64,000 nucleotides of DNA from Actinomycetales bacterium (GTDB lineage: Bacteria > Actinomycetota > Actinomycetes > Actinomycetales > Microbacteriaceae), in NCBI GenBank assembly GCA_017308515.1, contig JAFKEN010000007.1, positions 356,957-420,956 on the forward strand. Reading direction: 5' to 3'. The notes below the pieces were generated by a model. The model did not search any database, was not told the origin of the DNA, and saw only the letters and a list, made by a program, of their open reading frames with translations. Below, piece after piece: positions 44,980 through 53,071 of this stretch. The first letter of the stretch is position 1, and every line of letters begins with the position of its first letter. The position numbers and the translations under genes are program-made.

Positions 44980-46314
44980 TCAACCCAGCTTCTCGAGCGC
45001 CTCTTCGATCACGGAGGCGGCGTCGTCGATCAGCTCCTCGCTGATGACGACGCTCGGCATGATGCGCAGCACCGAGTCCCAGCTGCCCGCGTCGAGCGGG
45101 ATCACGCCGTGGCTCGTCGCGTGCTTGAGGATCGCGCTCAGGCCCTCGGGGTTCGGCTCCTTCGTGCCGGGCTTCACGATCTCGACGCCGAACATGGCGC
45201 CCTTGCCGCGCACCTCGCCGACGCTCGCGAAGCGCTCGGCCCAGCCGCCGATGCGGGCGGTGAGGGCGCGCTCCACGCGCTGCGCCTGGCCGATCAGGTC
45301 GTCGCGCTCGATGATCTCGAAGACCTTGAGGGCCGCCGCGGTCGAGACCGGGTTGCCGCCGAAGGTGCCGCCGATGCCGCCGGGCTGCACGGCATCCATG
45401 ATCTCGGCCCGACCGGTGACCGCCGCGAGCGGGAAGCCGCCCGCGATGCCCTTCGCGCTCGTGACGAGGTCGGGCACGACGCCGTGGTGCTCGATCGAGT
45501 ACCACGCGCCGGTGCGGGCGATGCCGGCCTGGATCTCGTCGGCGACGAAGACGATGCCGTTCTCGCGGCAGAACTCGGCGATGCGCGCGTAGAACCCGGG
45601 CGCCGGGATGACGATGCCCCCGTCGCCCTGGATCGGCTCGACGAAGAAGGCGGCGACCTCCGAGGCGCCGATGTGGGTCTGCAGGTAGTCGATCGTCTTC
45701 GCGGCCGCCTCCTCGCCGGAGAGCCCGTCGCGGAAGGGGTAGCTGATCGGCACCGAGTACAGCTCGCCCGGGAACGGCCCCATGCCCACGCGCTCCGGCC
45801 AGGGGCGGTAGGTCATCGCCATCGTCAGGTTGGTGCGGCCGTGGAAGGCGTGGTCGAGGCTCACGATCGCGCGGCGGCCGGTGTACTTGCGGGCGATCTT
45901 GACGGCGTTCTCGACCGCCTCCGCGCCGGAGTTGACGAGGATCGAGTGCTTCTCGAAGTCGCCGGGCGTGATCTGGGCGAGTTTCTCCGCCACCCGCACG
46001 TAGTTCTCGTAGGGGGTGACCGTGAAGAGCGTGTGGGTGAGCTTCTTGGCCTGCTCGTAGGCCGCCTCGGCGACCTCGGGGTGGGCGTGCCCGATCGTCG
46101 TCACGCCGATGCCGCAGCCGAGGTCGATGAGGCGGTTGCCGTCGACGTCGACGAGGATCGCGCCGGAGCCGTGATCCATGTAGATGTTCGCGAGCGTGCC
46201 GGCGCCGCGCGAGACCGCCGCGACGCGGCGCTCCTGCAGGGCGAGGGACTTCGGACCGGGAAGCTCGGTCACCAGGAGGCGCTCCTGGGGCACGGAGAAG
46301 GGCGCGGAGGGCAT
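44980..46314 (-). CDS. gabT: 4-aminobutyrate aminotransferase, copy 2
   Basis: This 444-residue paralogue of the enzyme at 40324-41673 has the same motif set: DLGCGIGVTTIGHAHPE, NSGAEAVENAVKIARKYTGR, HAFHGRTNLTMAMT, VEPIQGDGGIVIPAPGFY, VFVADEIQAGIARTGAW and the PLP Lys in TSAKGIAGGFPLAAV. The N-terminal leader and C-terminal third differ most, so substrate or regulation may differ (GABA versus 5-aminovalerate or similar). It is preceded by a leaderless-type promoter and followed, one base later, by the HEFLH membrane protein gene. Confidence 0.92.
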   Translation of the reverse strand: MPSAPFSVPQERLLVTELPGPKSLALQERRVAAVSRGAGTLANIYMDHGSGAILVDVDGNRLIDLGCGIGVTTIGHAHPEVAEAAYEQAKKLTHTLFTVTPYENYVRVAEKLAQITPGDFEKHSILVNSGAEAVENAVKIARKYTGRRAIVSLDHAFHGRTNLTMAMTYRPWPERVGMGPFPGELYSVPISYPFRDGLSGEEAAAKTIDYLQTHIGASEVAAFFVEPIQGDGGIVIPAPGFYARIAEFCRENGIVFVADEIQAGIARTGAWYSIEHHGVVPDLVTSAKGIAGGFPLAAVTGRAEIMDAVQPGGIGGTFGGNPVSTAAALKVFEIIERDDLIGQAQRVERALTARIGGWAERFASVGEVRGKGAMFGVEIVKPGTKEPNPEGLSAILKHATSHGVIPLDAGSWDSVLRIMPSVVISEELIDDAASVIEEALEKLG

Positions 46315-46319
46315 GCTTC

Positions 46320-46325
46320 AGCCTA
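46320..46325 (-). promoter_or_regulatory. -10 element of gabT copy 2
   Basis: TAGGCT on the minus strand ends five bases before the ATG at 46314. The GATTC/GAATC motif seen at copy 1 is absent here, which hints that the two copies are regulated differently. Confidence 0.45.
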
Positions 46326-46407
46326 ACCGGGGCGCGCCCGCGGGCCGTGGGGGCGCCGTCCAGGCGGCGCGGGGGAGGATGGGACTCCCTGCACCTCGAG
46401 GAGACCC

Positions 46408-47394
46408 ATGCCCCGCACCGCTCCGCGCGCCCTCGCCGCGCTCGCCCTGCTGTTCGCCGTGCCCGCCCTCGCGGGCTGCGCCGCCGGCGCCGACCCCGGT
46501 CCTCGCGACACCTCGGCTGCCGCGTCGTGCGGAGCCGCCGACGGCGACACCGTGGACGCGGTGCAGCTGACCGGCGACTTCGGCAGCGAGCCGGCCGTGA
46601 GCTTCGACACGCCGCTGTCGGCGACGGGCACCGAGCGCCGCATCGCGACGGCGGGCGACGGGCCGGAGCTGGACCCCGGGTCGACGGCGATCGTGGAGAT
46701 CGCGCTGTTCAACGGCGCGACCGGGGAGCAGGCGACCACGACCGGGTTCGACCAGGGCGGCGAGCAGACCGTCGGGGTGGCCGAGAACGCCATCCTCGCG
46801 GGGCTGTATCAGACCCTCGCCTGCGCGCACGTCGGCGACCGGATCGTCTCGACCGTGGACCCCGAGCAGGCCTTCGGCGACGCGGGCCTGCCCGACCTCG
46901 GCATCGACCCCGGCACCTCGATCGTGTTCGTCGTCGACGTGCTCGCGATCGTCCCCGACCGCGCCGACGGGGAGGACCAGCCGGCCCCCGACGGATTCCC
47001 GACTGTGACCCTCGACGCCGACGGCGCGCCGACCATCACGATCCCCGCGGGCGACCCGCCCGCCGAGCTGAAGATCGCGGTGCTCAAGAAGGGCGACGGC
47101 GAGATCGTGCAGGACGGCGACGAGGTCACCGTGCAGTACCAGGGCGTCAACTGGCGCACCGGTGAGGTCTTCGACCAGAGCTGGGGCCGCGGCGCGGCGA
47201 GCTTCACGACGAGCGGCGTGATCCCCGGGTTCGGGGCCGCGCTCGTCGGGCAGACGGTGGGCTCGCAGGTCATCGCGGTGATCCCGCCCGACCAGGGCTA
47301 CGGGCCCAGCGGCGGCAACGCGAGCGCGGGCATCGAGGCCGACGACACCCTGGTGTTCGTGGTCGACATCCTCGCCACCCGGCACGCGCAATAA
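46408..47394 (+). CDS. FKBP-type peptidyl-prolyl isomerase lipoprotein
   Basis: This 328-residue secreted lipoprotein has the signal peptide ending LAGC (lipobox Cys at about 24). It carries two FKBP-like domains: a degenerate one (about 80-185) with only part of the fold's sequence, and a canonical C-terminal one (about 215-325) with VTVQYQGVNWRTGEVFDQSW, VIPGFGAALVGQTVGSQVIAVIPP and GYGPSGG. It probably assists folding of exported proteins at the membrane surface. The ATG follows GAGGAGA. The promoter of dxr overlaps its stop codon. Confidence 0.92.
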   Translation: MPRTAPRALAALALLFAVPALAGCAAGADPGPRDTSAAASCGAADGDTVDAVQLTGDFGSEPAVSFDTPLSATGTERRIATAGDGPELDPGSTAIVEIALFNGATGEQATTTGFDQGGEQTVGVAENAILAGLYQTLACAHVGDRIVSTVDPEQAFGDAGLPDLGIDPGTSIVFVVDVLAIVPDRADGEDQPAPDGFPTVTLDADGAPTITIPAGDPPAELKIAVLKKGDGEIVQDGDEVTVQYQGVNWRTGEVFDQSWGRGAASFTTSGVIPGFGAALVGQTVGSQVIAVIPPDQGYGPSGGNASAGIEADDTLVFVVDILATRHAQ

Positions 47395-47397
47395 CCT
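47392..47397 (+). promoter_or_regulatory. -10 element of dxr, overlapping the FKBP stop codon
   Basis: TAACCT begins with the TAA stop of the FKBP gene and ends six bases before the dxr ATG at 47404. The stop codon and promoter hexamer are thus the same bases. Confidence 0.55.
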
Positions 47398-47403
47398 GAA
47401 GCC

Positions 47404-48492
47404 ATGCGGCGGCGCGTGACGATCCTCGGCTCGACCGGATCGATCGGCACCCAGGCGCTCGACGTGATCCGGGCGAACCCGGAGCGCTTCGAGGTCGTCG
47501 GGCTCGCCGCCGGCCGCGACGCCGAGGGTCTCGCCGCGCAGGCGGCCGAGTTCGGAGTGCCGCGCGGCGCGACCGCGCTCGGGGCGGAGGACGCGGCGCG
47601 CCTGGTGGGCGAGGTCGAGGCCGACGTCGTGCTCAACGGCATCACGGGATCCGTCGGCCTGCTCCCGACGCTCGCCGCGCTCGGCAGCGGTGCGAGCCTC
47701 GCGCTCGCCAACAAGGAGAGCCTCATCGTCGGGGGCGACCTGGTGCGCCGCGCGGCGGCGCCGGGCCAGCTCGTGCCGGTCGACTCGGAGCACTCGGCGA
47801 TCGCGCAGGCGCTGCGCTCCGGCACCGCCGCCGAGGTGCGCCGTCTCGTGCTCACCGCCTCGGGCGGGCCGTTCCGCGGCCGCTCGCGCGACTCGCTCGC
47901 GGCGGTCACCCCGGCCGAGGCCCTCGCCCACCCCACCTGGGACATGGGCCTCGTCGTCACGACCAACTCCTCGACCCTCGTCAACAAGGGCCTCGAGGTC
48001 ATCGAGGCGCACCTGCTGTTCGACGTGCCCTACGACCGCATCGACGTGACCGTGCACGCGCAGTCGATCGTGCACTCGATGGTCGAATTCGTCGACGGAT
48101 CCACCCTCGCCCAGGCGAGCCCGCCCGACATGCGCCTGCCCATCTCGCTCGGCCTCGACTGGCCGCACCGGGTCGCAGGTGTCGGCACTCCACTCGACTG
48201 GACGACGGCGAGCACCTGGACCTTCGAGCCCCTCGACGAGGAGGCCTTCCCGGCGGTCGCGCTCGCCAAGCGGGTGGGGGAGGCCGGGTCGAGTTACCCC
48301 GCCGTGTACAACGCGGCCAACGAGCAGGCGGTGGCGGCGTTCCACGCCGGTGCGATCCGCTGGCTCGACATCGTGCCGACCATCGCGCGCGTCGTCGACG
48401 CGCACACCCCGCCGACCGAGCTCACGCTCGAGAGCCTGCTCGAGGCGGAGGCGCGGGCGCGGGCGGAGGCGGACGCGATCCTCGCCGCGTGA
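47404..48492 (+). CDS. dxr: 1-deoxy-D-xylulose 5-phosphate reductoisomerase
   Basis: This 362-residue NADPH enzyme performs the second step of the MEP isoprenoid pathway. Diagnostic motifs are [14 protein letters not shown] (NADPH), [22 protein letters not shown] (metal and substrate binding) and ASGGPFRG. The C-terminal helical domain is complete. It belongs with ispG, also in this window, but the usual close dxr-rseP-ispG arrangement is broken by three unrelated genes (48503-51486). Confidence 0.97.
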   Translation: MRRRVTILGSTGSIGTQALDVIRANPERFEVVGLAAGRDAEGLAAQAAEFGVPRGATALGAEDAARLVGEVEADVVLNGITGSVGLLPTLAALGSGASLALANKESLIVGGDLVRRAAAPGQLVPVDSEHSAIAQALRSGTAAEVRRLVLTASGGPFRGRSRDSLAAVTPAEALAHPTWDMGLVVTTNSSTLVNKGLEVIEAHLLFDVPYDRIDVTVHAQSIVHSMVEFVDGSTLAQASPPDMRLPISLGLDWPHRVAGVGTPLDWTTASTWTFEPLDEEAFPAVALAKRVGEAGSSYPAVYNAANEQAVAAFHAGAIRWLDIVPTIARVVDAHTPPTELTLESLLEAEARARAEADAILAA

Positions 48493-48502
48493 GGCGGGCG
48501 GG

Positions 48503-49882
48503 TCAGGCGTAGCCGAACACTGGCGGCAGCACGAGCAGCATGAGCAGCGCCCAGGCCGCGAACACGGAGAGGTAGCGCATCTGCCAGCGCTCGGGCGCGT
48601 CCGAGCTGCCCCGCCCGAGAAGCGCGCGCACGCCGAGCACCCCCGCGACCGCGAGATTCGCGAACAGCAGCACGTTGATCCCCAGCGCGGCCACCCGGTT
48701 CGGGGTGAAGCCGTACTCGCCGACCCGCGCGAGCATCGAGCCGAGCACGAGGCCGTCGAGCAGGAGGGCGGCGCCGACCGCGACGAGACGCAGCACATCC
48801 ATGAGGCGCGTGGCGCGGGCGGCATCGCGCGCGGAGAGGCCGTAGAGCAGCAGCGCGAGCACGACGAGTAGCACGGCGTCGAACCCGATGAGCAGCTCGC
48901 GGTCGAAGTCGCGTCCGATGCCGAAGATCGCGTACAGCACCGCCGAGACGGCGAGCATGACCGCGAACAGCGGCGTGAAGATCGCGGTGAGCACCGGGGC
49001 GAGATTCTCGACGACGCTCTGCTTCGCGAGCACCAGCCAGGTCGCGACGACGAGCGCTGCCGCGCCGCCGGAGGGCGCCATCCAGAGCATCAGCGGCTCG
49101 ATCGCGCCCGGCGCGATCGGCAGGATCACGAAGCTCGTGAGACCGACGAGGATCTGCCCGCCGATCACGATGAGCACGAGGTAGATGGCGTACTCGCCGG
49201 TGAAGCGCACGAGGTCCATACGGCGGTCGGGCGAGCGCCAGTTCGCGCCGAGGTAGGCCGCGGCGACCGCGAGCCAGAGCACGATCGGCAGGTGCACGAG
49301 CGCCACCGGGAACGTCATGCCGGAGAGGGTGAACGGGGGCAGCAGGATCGCGAGTGCACCGAGGAGCAGGATCGCCGCCGCCGCGATCGCGACGATCGCC
49401 GTGCGGCGCATCCGCCAGACGAGATAGCCGGCGACCGGAGCCACGAGCGCGATTGGCGCGACCCGCGCGAACCACGCCACGCGGTCGGCGTCGCTCAGGT
49501 CGGGCCCCGCGATCGCGAGGCGGAGCACCTGGATCAGCACCGCCGCGCCGATCGCGGCGACGAGCATCCCGCGCGCCCCGCTGCGATCGCGAACCGGGCC
49601 GGATGCCGGGCTCTCGCCGAGCACGAGCTGCTTCCACATCCGCCCGCTGTGCACCCGGGCGTACTCGCGGGTGACGGCGTCGACCGCGCCGAGGCGCTTC
49701 ACGGCGATGAGGAAGGCCTCGTCGTCGTCGAGCCCGGCCTGCGCAAGCGCCGCGACGCTGTCGCGCAGGTGGGTCTCGAGCTCCTCGGCGTCCTCGGCGT
49801 CGACCGAGCCGTCGCGGGTGAGGGCGGCGCGCCAGTCGGCGAGGCGCGCCTCGAGGTCGGGAGTGGTGGGCTGCTCGGTCAT
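48503..49882 (-). CDS. Multi-pass membrane protein with permease-prefix-type N-terminus
   Basis: In this 459-residue protein, residues 1-85 form a helical cytoplasmic domain (LEARLADWRAALTRDG, ETHLRDSVAALAQAGLDDDEAFLIAVKRLG) like the permease prefix/DUF1700-type domain that accompanies PadR regulators. About ten membrane helices follow. The function is unknown; similar pairs in other bacteria respond to membrane or antibiotic stress. The ATG overlaps the padR stop as ATGA, so the regulator and this protein are one unit. Its stop lies ten bases from the dxr stop on the opposite strand. Confidence 0.82.
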   Translation of the reverse strand: MTEQPTTPDLEARLADWRAALTRDGSVDAEDAEELETHLRDSVAALAQAGLDDDEAFLIAVKRLGAVDAVTREYARVHSGRMWKQLVLGESPASGPVRDRSGARGMLVAAIGAAVLIQVLRLAIAGPDLSDADRVAWFARVAPIALVAPVAGYLVWRMRRTAIVAIAAAAILLLGALAILLPPFTLSGMTFPVALVHLPIVLWLAVAAAYLGANWRSPDRRMDLVRFTGEYAIYLVLIVIGGQILVGLTSFVILPIAPGAIEPLMLWMAPSGGAAALVVATWLVLAKQSVVENLAPVLTAIFTPLFAVMLAVSAVLYAIFGIGRDFDRELLIGFDAVLLVVLALLLYGLSARDAARATRLMDVLRLVAVGAALLLDGLVLGSMLARVGEYGFTPNRVAALGINVLLFANLAVAGVLGVRALLGRGSSDAPERWQMRYLSVFAAWALLMLLVLPPVFGYA

Positions 49883-50238
49883 GCGGATCCTCCCGGGGTC
49901 GGGGCGGCCGCGAGGCGCGGCCAGATGGAGTCGAGGGTGCGGGTCGCGGTGGCCCACTGCCGGCGGTGCTCGGCGAGCTCGGCGCGGCCGGAGTCGGTGA
50001 GGGCGTAGTACTTGCGGCGGCGCCCGCCGTCGGGCTCGCGCCAGTCGGCCGTGACGTGGCCGGCCTTCTGCAGCCGGTGCAGGAGCGGGTAGAGCATCCC
50101 GTCGGTCCACTCCAGCTCGCCGCCGGAGAGCGCCCGCACCCGCTGCAGGATCGCGTAGCCGTAGCTCTCGCCCTCGGCGAGGATCGCGAGCACGAGCGGC
50201 GTCGCGAGCGCCGCGACGAGGTCCTTGTCGATGCGCAT
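49879..50238 (-). CDS. PadR-family transcriptional regulator
   Basis: This 119-residue repressor has a winged helix (LATPLVLAILAEGESYGYAI, ELEWTDGMLYPLLHRLQKAGHV, GRRRKYYALTDSGRAEL) and a short C-terminal dimer helix, i.e. the small PadR-s2 type. It starts after a very strong AAGGAGG ribosome site. It controls itself and, most likely, the coupled membrane protein; the palindrome at 50257-50292 over its promoter is the expected operator. Confidence 0.93.
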   Translation of the reverse strand: MRIDKDLVAALATPLVLAILAEGESYGYAILQRVRALSGGELEWTDGMLYPLLHRLQKAGHVTADWREPDGGRRRKYYALTDSGRAELAEHRRQWATATRTLDSIWPRLAAAPTPGGSA

Positions 50239-50256
50239 CGCAGCCTCCTTCCGGTG

Positions 50257-50292
50257 ATACCTCGCAGAACTATACATGGCAGTGCTAGGTAT
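50257..50292. promoter_or_regulatory. PadR-type operator palindrome
   Basis: ATACCTCGCA (50257-50266) and TGCTAGGTAT (50283-50292) are ten-base inverted arms with one mismatch, separated by 16 bases. The -10 hexamer lies between them. This fits autorepression by the PadR protein encoded just downstream on the minus strand. Confidence 0.6.
50269..50274 (-). promoter_or_regulatory. -10 element of padR
   Basis: TATAGT on the minus strand, about 30 bases before the padR ATG, gives a transcript with a normal leader and a strong ribosome site, unlike the leaderless genes around it. Confidence 0.55.
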
Positions 50293-50376
50293 GGGTGCAA
50301 CATCTGCGCCGCCGCCGCAATCGGGGCCGCTATCGGCACGGCCTCGGGTCGCTCGGCCCGCGACCCCGGCGCTCGC

Positions 50377-50382
50377 CATACT
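50377..50382 (+). promoter_or_regulatory. -10 element of the DUF2330 gene (leaderless)
   Basis: CATACT ends six bases before the ATG at 50389. It differs from TATACT only in the first base. Confidence 0.5.
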
Positions 50383-50388
50383 GGGCGC

Positions 50389-51486
50389 ATGACCCCGCGC
50401 GCCGCGATCGCCCGCCGCCTCGTCGCGGCGGCGGCGATCGCGGCCCTCGGCGGTGCCCTGCTGGTCGTCGCCCCCGTCGCGCCCGCGGCGGCCTGCGGCT
50501 GCGGGGCGCCCGCGCCGATCGACGGGTCCAGCGTCGGGGTCGACGGCGAGACCGCGATCGTCTCCTGGGAGGGCGCGGCCGGGCGCTCCGGCGCCGGCGG
50601 CACGGAGCGCATCGACCTCCGGCTCGACATGATCAGCGACGCCGCCGAGACGGGGCTCATCCTGCCGACCCCCGCTCCGGCCTCGGTCGCGCTCGGCGAC
50701 CCGCAGGACTTCGCCGACCTCGCGCGCACCCTCGACCCGCCGGTCGAGACCCGCGACGACTGGTGGGGCGGGCTCGGCGGCTCCGGCGGCGGCGAGGCCG
50801 GCGGCGCGCCGGTCGTGCTCGACCGGGTGCAGCTCGGGCCGCTCGAAGCGAGCACGCTCGCGGCCGACGACGCCGACGCCCTGCGGGCCTGGCTCGACGA
50901 GAACGGCTACGGCATCCGCCCCGAGATCCAGGAGCTGCTGGGCGACTACGTCGCGCGCGGCTGGTACTTCGTCGCGCTCCGGCTCACCGGCGACCTCCCG
51001 CTCGACGGCGAGCTCGACCCGGTGCGGGTGAGCTTCCCGAGCGAGGCGCTCGTCTACCCGCTCGCGCTCTCGCGGGCCGCCGAACGCCCGCAGACGGTGC
51101 GTCTGTACGCCTTCGACGCGCACCGGCTCGACGCCGCACCGCTCGGCGGCGGGGCGGCGCTGCCGCAGCAGGCCGTGCTGTTCTCGGGGCCGGCGCCGGC
51201 GGGATTCGAGGCGCGGGGAGCGCGGCTCACGGTGCTCGAGATGTGGTTCGCGGATCCCGCCGCCCAGATCCCCGGCGACCTCGCCCTGGTCGCGGCGCCG
51301 AGCGACGAACCCGTAGCGCCCGCCGCGCGCATCGAGGTGCGCCCCGTGGCTCTGCTCGGGCTCGGACTCGGCTGGTGGATCGTCGCCCTCGTCGTCGTCG
51401 CCGTGCTCGTCGGCGCCGCCCTGGCCCCCGGACTCGGGGCGCGGCGCCGTGCATCTCGCAGGGTGCGCACGGATTCGCGCGGCTAG
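50389..51486 (+). CDS. DUF2330 secreted/membrane protein
   Basis: This 365-residue protein has a signal peptide of ~33 residues ending APAAA, directly followed by the DUF2330 hallmark CGCGAP. A long extracytoplasmic domain has GLILPTPAPASVALGDP and a WYFVALRL block, then one C-terminal membrane helix (about 325-350) and a basic tail: a type I topology. DUF2330 has no known function. It shares the inserted block between dxr and rseP with padR. The rseP promoter overlaps its last codon. Confidence 0.85.
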   Translation: MTPRAAIARRLVAAAAIAALGGALLVVAPVAPAAACGCGAPAPIDGSSVGVDGETAIVSWEGAAGRSGAGGTERIDLRLDMISDAAETGLILPTPAPASVALGDPQDFADLARTLDPPVETRDDWWGGLGGSGGGEAGGAPVVLDRVQLGPLEASTLAADDADALRAWLDENGYGIRPEIQELLGDYVARGWYFVALRLTGDLPLDGELDPVRVSFPSEALVYPLALSRAAERPQTVRLYAFDAHRLDAAPLGGGAALPQQAVLFSGPAPAGFEARGARLTVLEMWFADPAAQIPGDLALVAAPSDEPVAPAARIEVRPVALLGLGLGWWIVALVVVAVLVGAALAPGLGARRRASRRVRTDSRG

Positions 51487-51489
51487 CCT
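51484..51489 (+). promoter_or_regulatory. -10 element of rseP (leaderless)
   Basis: TAGCCT begins with the TAG stop of the DUF2330 gene and ends six bases before the GTG at 51496. Confidence 0.55.
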
Positions 51490-51495
51490 GACCGC

Positions 51496-52944
51496 GTGGA
51501 GACGCTGCTGTTCGTGCTCGGCATCGCCGTGTTCGTGGTCGGGCTGCTGCTGTCGATCGCGCTCCACGAGATGGGCCACCTGATCCCCGCGAAGCTCTTC
51601 AAGGTGCGCGTCGGGCAGTACATGATCGGCTTCGGTCCGACCCTGTGGTCGCGGCGCATCAAGGGCACCGAGTACGGCGTCAAGGCGATCCCGCTCGGCG
51701 GCTACATCTCGATGGCGGGCATGTACCCGCCCGCGCACCCCGGCGAGACCGCGCGCGACGCGAGCACCGGCTTCATGGACCTCGTCATGCAGGATGCGGA
51801 CGCCGGCACCCGGCACCGTCGCCTCGACGCGGTCGAAGCCGTCGAGTCCGCCGCGCTCGCCCCGACGGGCCTTGCGGTCGCCGACCGCGACGAGCCGGCC
51901 GCCGGCCGCGGCCGCCTCGCCGACGACGCCCGCGCCGCCGCCCTCGAGGGACTCGACGAGAACCACACCGGCGCCTTCTACAAGCTCGCCTGGTGGAAGC
52001 GCATCATCGTGATGCTCGGCGGCCCCGCGATGAACCTCGTGCTCGCCGTGCTCTGCCTGACCATCGTGATGTGTGGCTTCGGCGTCAAGGAGGTCACCAC
52101 GACGGTCGGCTCGGTCGTCGCGTGCGTGCAGCCCGCCACGAGCACCGCGGCCGACTGCGCGGGGGCGCCGGCCGCCCCGGCGGCGCAGGCCGGCATCCTG
52201 CCCGGCGACCGCATCGTCGAACTCGACGGCACCGAGATCGCCACCTGGACCGACGCGACCTCGATCATCAAGGCGCACCCCGGCGACCCGCTCCCGCTCG
52301 TCGTCGAGCGCGACGGGCAGCTCGTCGACCTCACCCTCACCCCGGTGCTCAACCAGCTCTACGAGGTCGGGGCCGACGGGAACTACGTGCTCGACGCGAA
52401 CGGCGACCGGGTGCTCGTCGACGTCGGCTACGCCGGCATCACCTCCGCGCAGAAGTCGGTGCCGCAGCCGATCACCGCGGTGCTGCCGACCACGGGCGAC
52501 GCGATCGGGCAGATGGTGCAGGTGATCGCCAACCTCCCGGCGCGCGTCTACGAGCTCGCCCGCTCGACCTTCGCGGGAGAGCAGCGCGACCCCGAAGGTC
52601 TCGTCGGCATCGTCGGCATCGGCCGCATCGCCGGCGAGATCACGAGCCTCGACGCCCCCGTCGCCGACCGCGTCTCCTCGATGATCGGGCTCATCGGCAG
52701 CCTCAACATCGCGCTGTTCGTCTTCAACCTCGTGCCGCTGCTGCCGCTCGACGGCGGGCACGTCGTCGGGGCGCTCTGGGAGGCGCTCAAGCGCGCGTTC
52801 GCGCGGGTGTTCCGGCGGCCCGAGCCGCGGCCCGTCGACCTCGCGAAGGCGCTGCCGCTCACGATGGCGATCACGGGCGTCATCGGCCTGCTGAGCCTGT
52901 TCCTCATCGTCGTCGACGTGATCAACCCCATCCAATTGTTCTGA
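51496..52944 (+). CDS. rseP: Site-2 (RseP-type) intramembrane metalloprotease
   Basis: This 482-residue membrane zinc protease has the HEMGH active-site motif in the first helix (about residue 24) and the third ligand in LVPLLPLDGGH near residue 420. A PDZ domain lies between (AQAGILPGDRIVELDGTEIATW). A ~70-residue charged, Ala/Asp-rich insertion before the second membrane block (about residues 90-155) is longer than in model proteins. Such enzymes cut anti-sigma factors and other membrane segments. Next to ispG, as in many actinobacteria. Confidence 0.95.
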   Translation: METLLFVLGIAVFVVGLLLSIALHEMGHLIPAKLFKVRVGQYMIGFGPTLWSRRIKGTEYGVKAIPLGGYISMAGMYPPAHPGETARDASTGFMDLVMQDADAGTRHRRLDAVEAVESAALAPTGLAVADRDEPAAGRGRLADDARAAALEGLDENHTGAFYKLAWWKRIIVMLGGPAMNLVLAVLCLTIVMCGFGVKEVTTTVGSVVACVQPATSTAADCAGAPAAPAAQAGILPGDRIVELDGTEIATWTDATSIIKAHPGDPLPLVVERDGQLVDLTLTPVLNQLYEVGADGNYVLDANGDRVLVDVGYAGITSAQKSVPQPITAVLPTTGDAIGQMVQVIANLPARVYELARSTFAGEQRDPEGLVGIVGIGRIAGEITSLDAPVADRVSSMIGLIGSLNIALFVFNLVPLLPLDGGHVVGALWEALKRAFARVFRRPEPRPVDLAKALPLTMAITGVIGLLSLFLIVVDVINPIQLF

Positions 52945-52952
52945 GTCCTCTG

Positions 52953-53040
52953 GCGCGCCGCCGCTCCTGCGGCGCGCTGCCGCTTCGCCGACCGAGCGCG
53001 GTCGCTCGGCTCCGCTGGTTGCCTGGCTGCGCCGCCAGGC
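52953..53040. terminator. Three consecutive hairpins between rseP and ispG
   Basis: Perfect inverted repeats occupy 52953-52977 (9-bp arms), 52992-53009 (7-bp arms CCGAGCG/CGCTCGG) and 53021-53040 (6-bp arms GCCTGG/CCAGGC). The first starts nine bases after the rseP stop and is the best terminator candidate. The array insulates ispG, which has its own promoter immediately after. Confidence 0.55.
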
Positions 53041-53059
53041 GTCGCGGAGGGGCGCCGCC

Positions 53060-53065
53060 TAGACT
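53060..53065 (+). promoter_or_regulatory. -10 element of ispG (leaderless)
   Basis: TAGACT ends six bases before the GTG at 53072, which supports that start over the in-frame GTG nine bases later. Confidence 0.55.
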
Positions 53066-53071
53066 CGGGGC

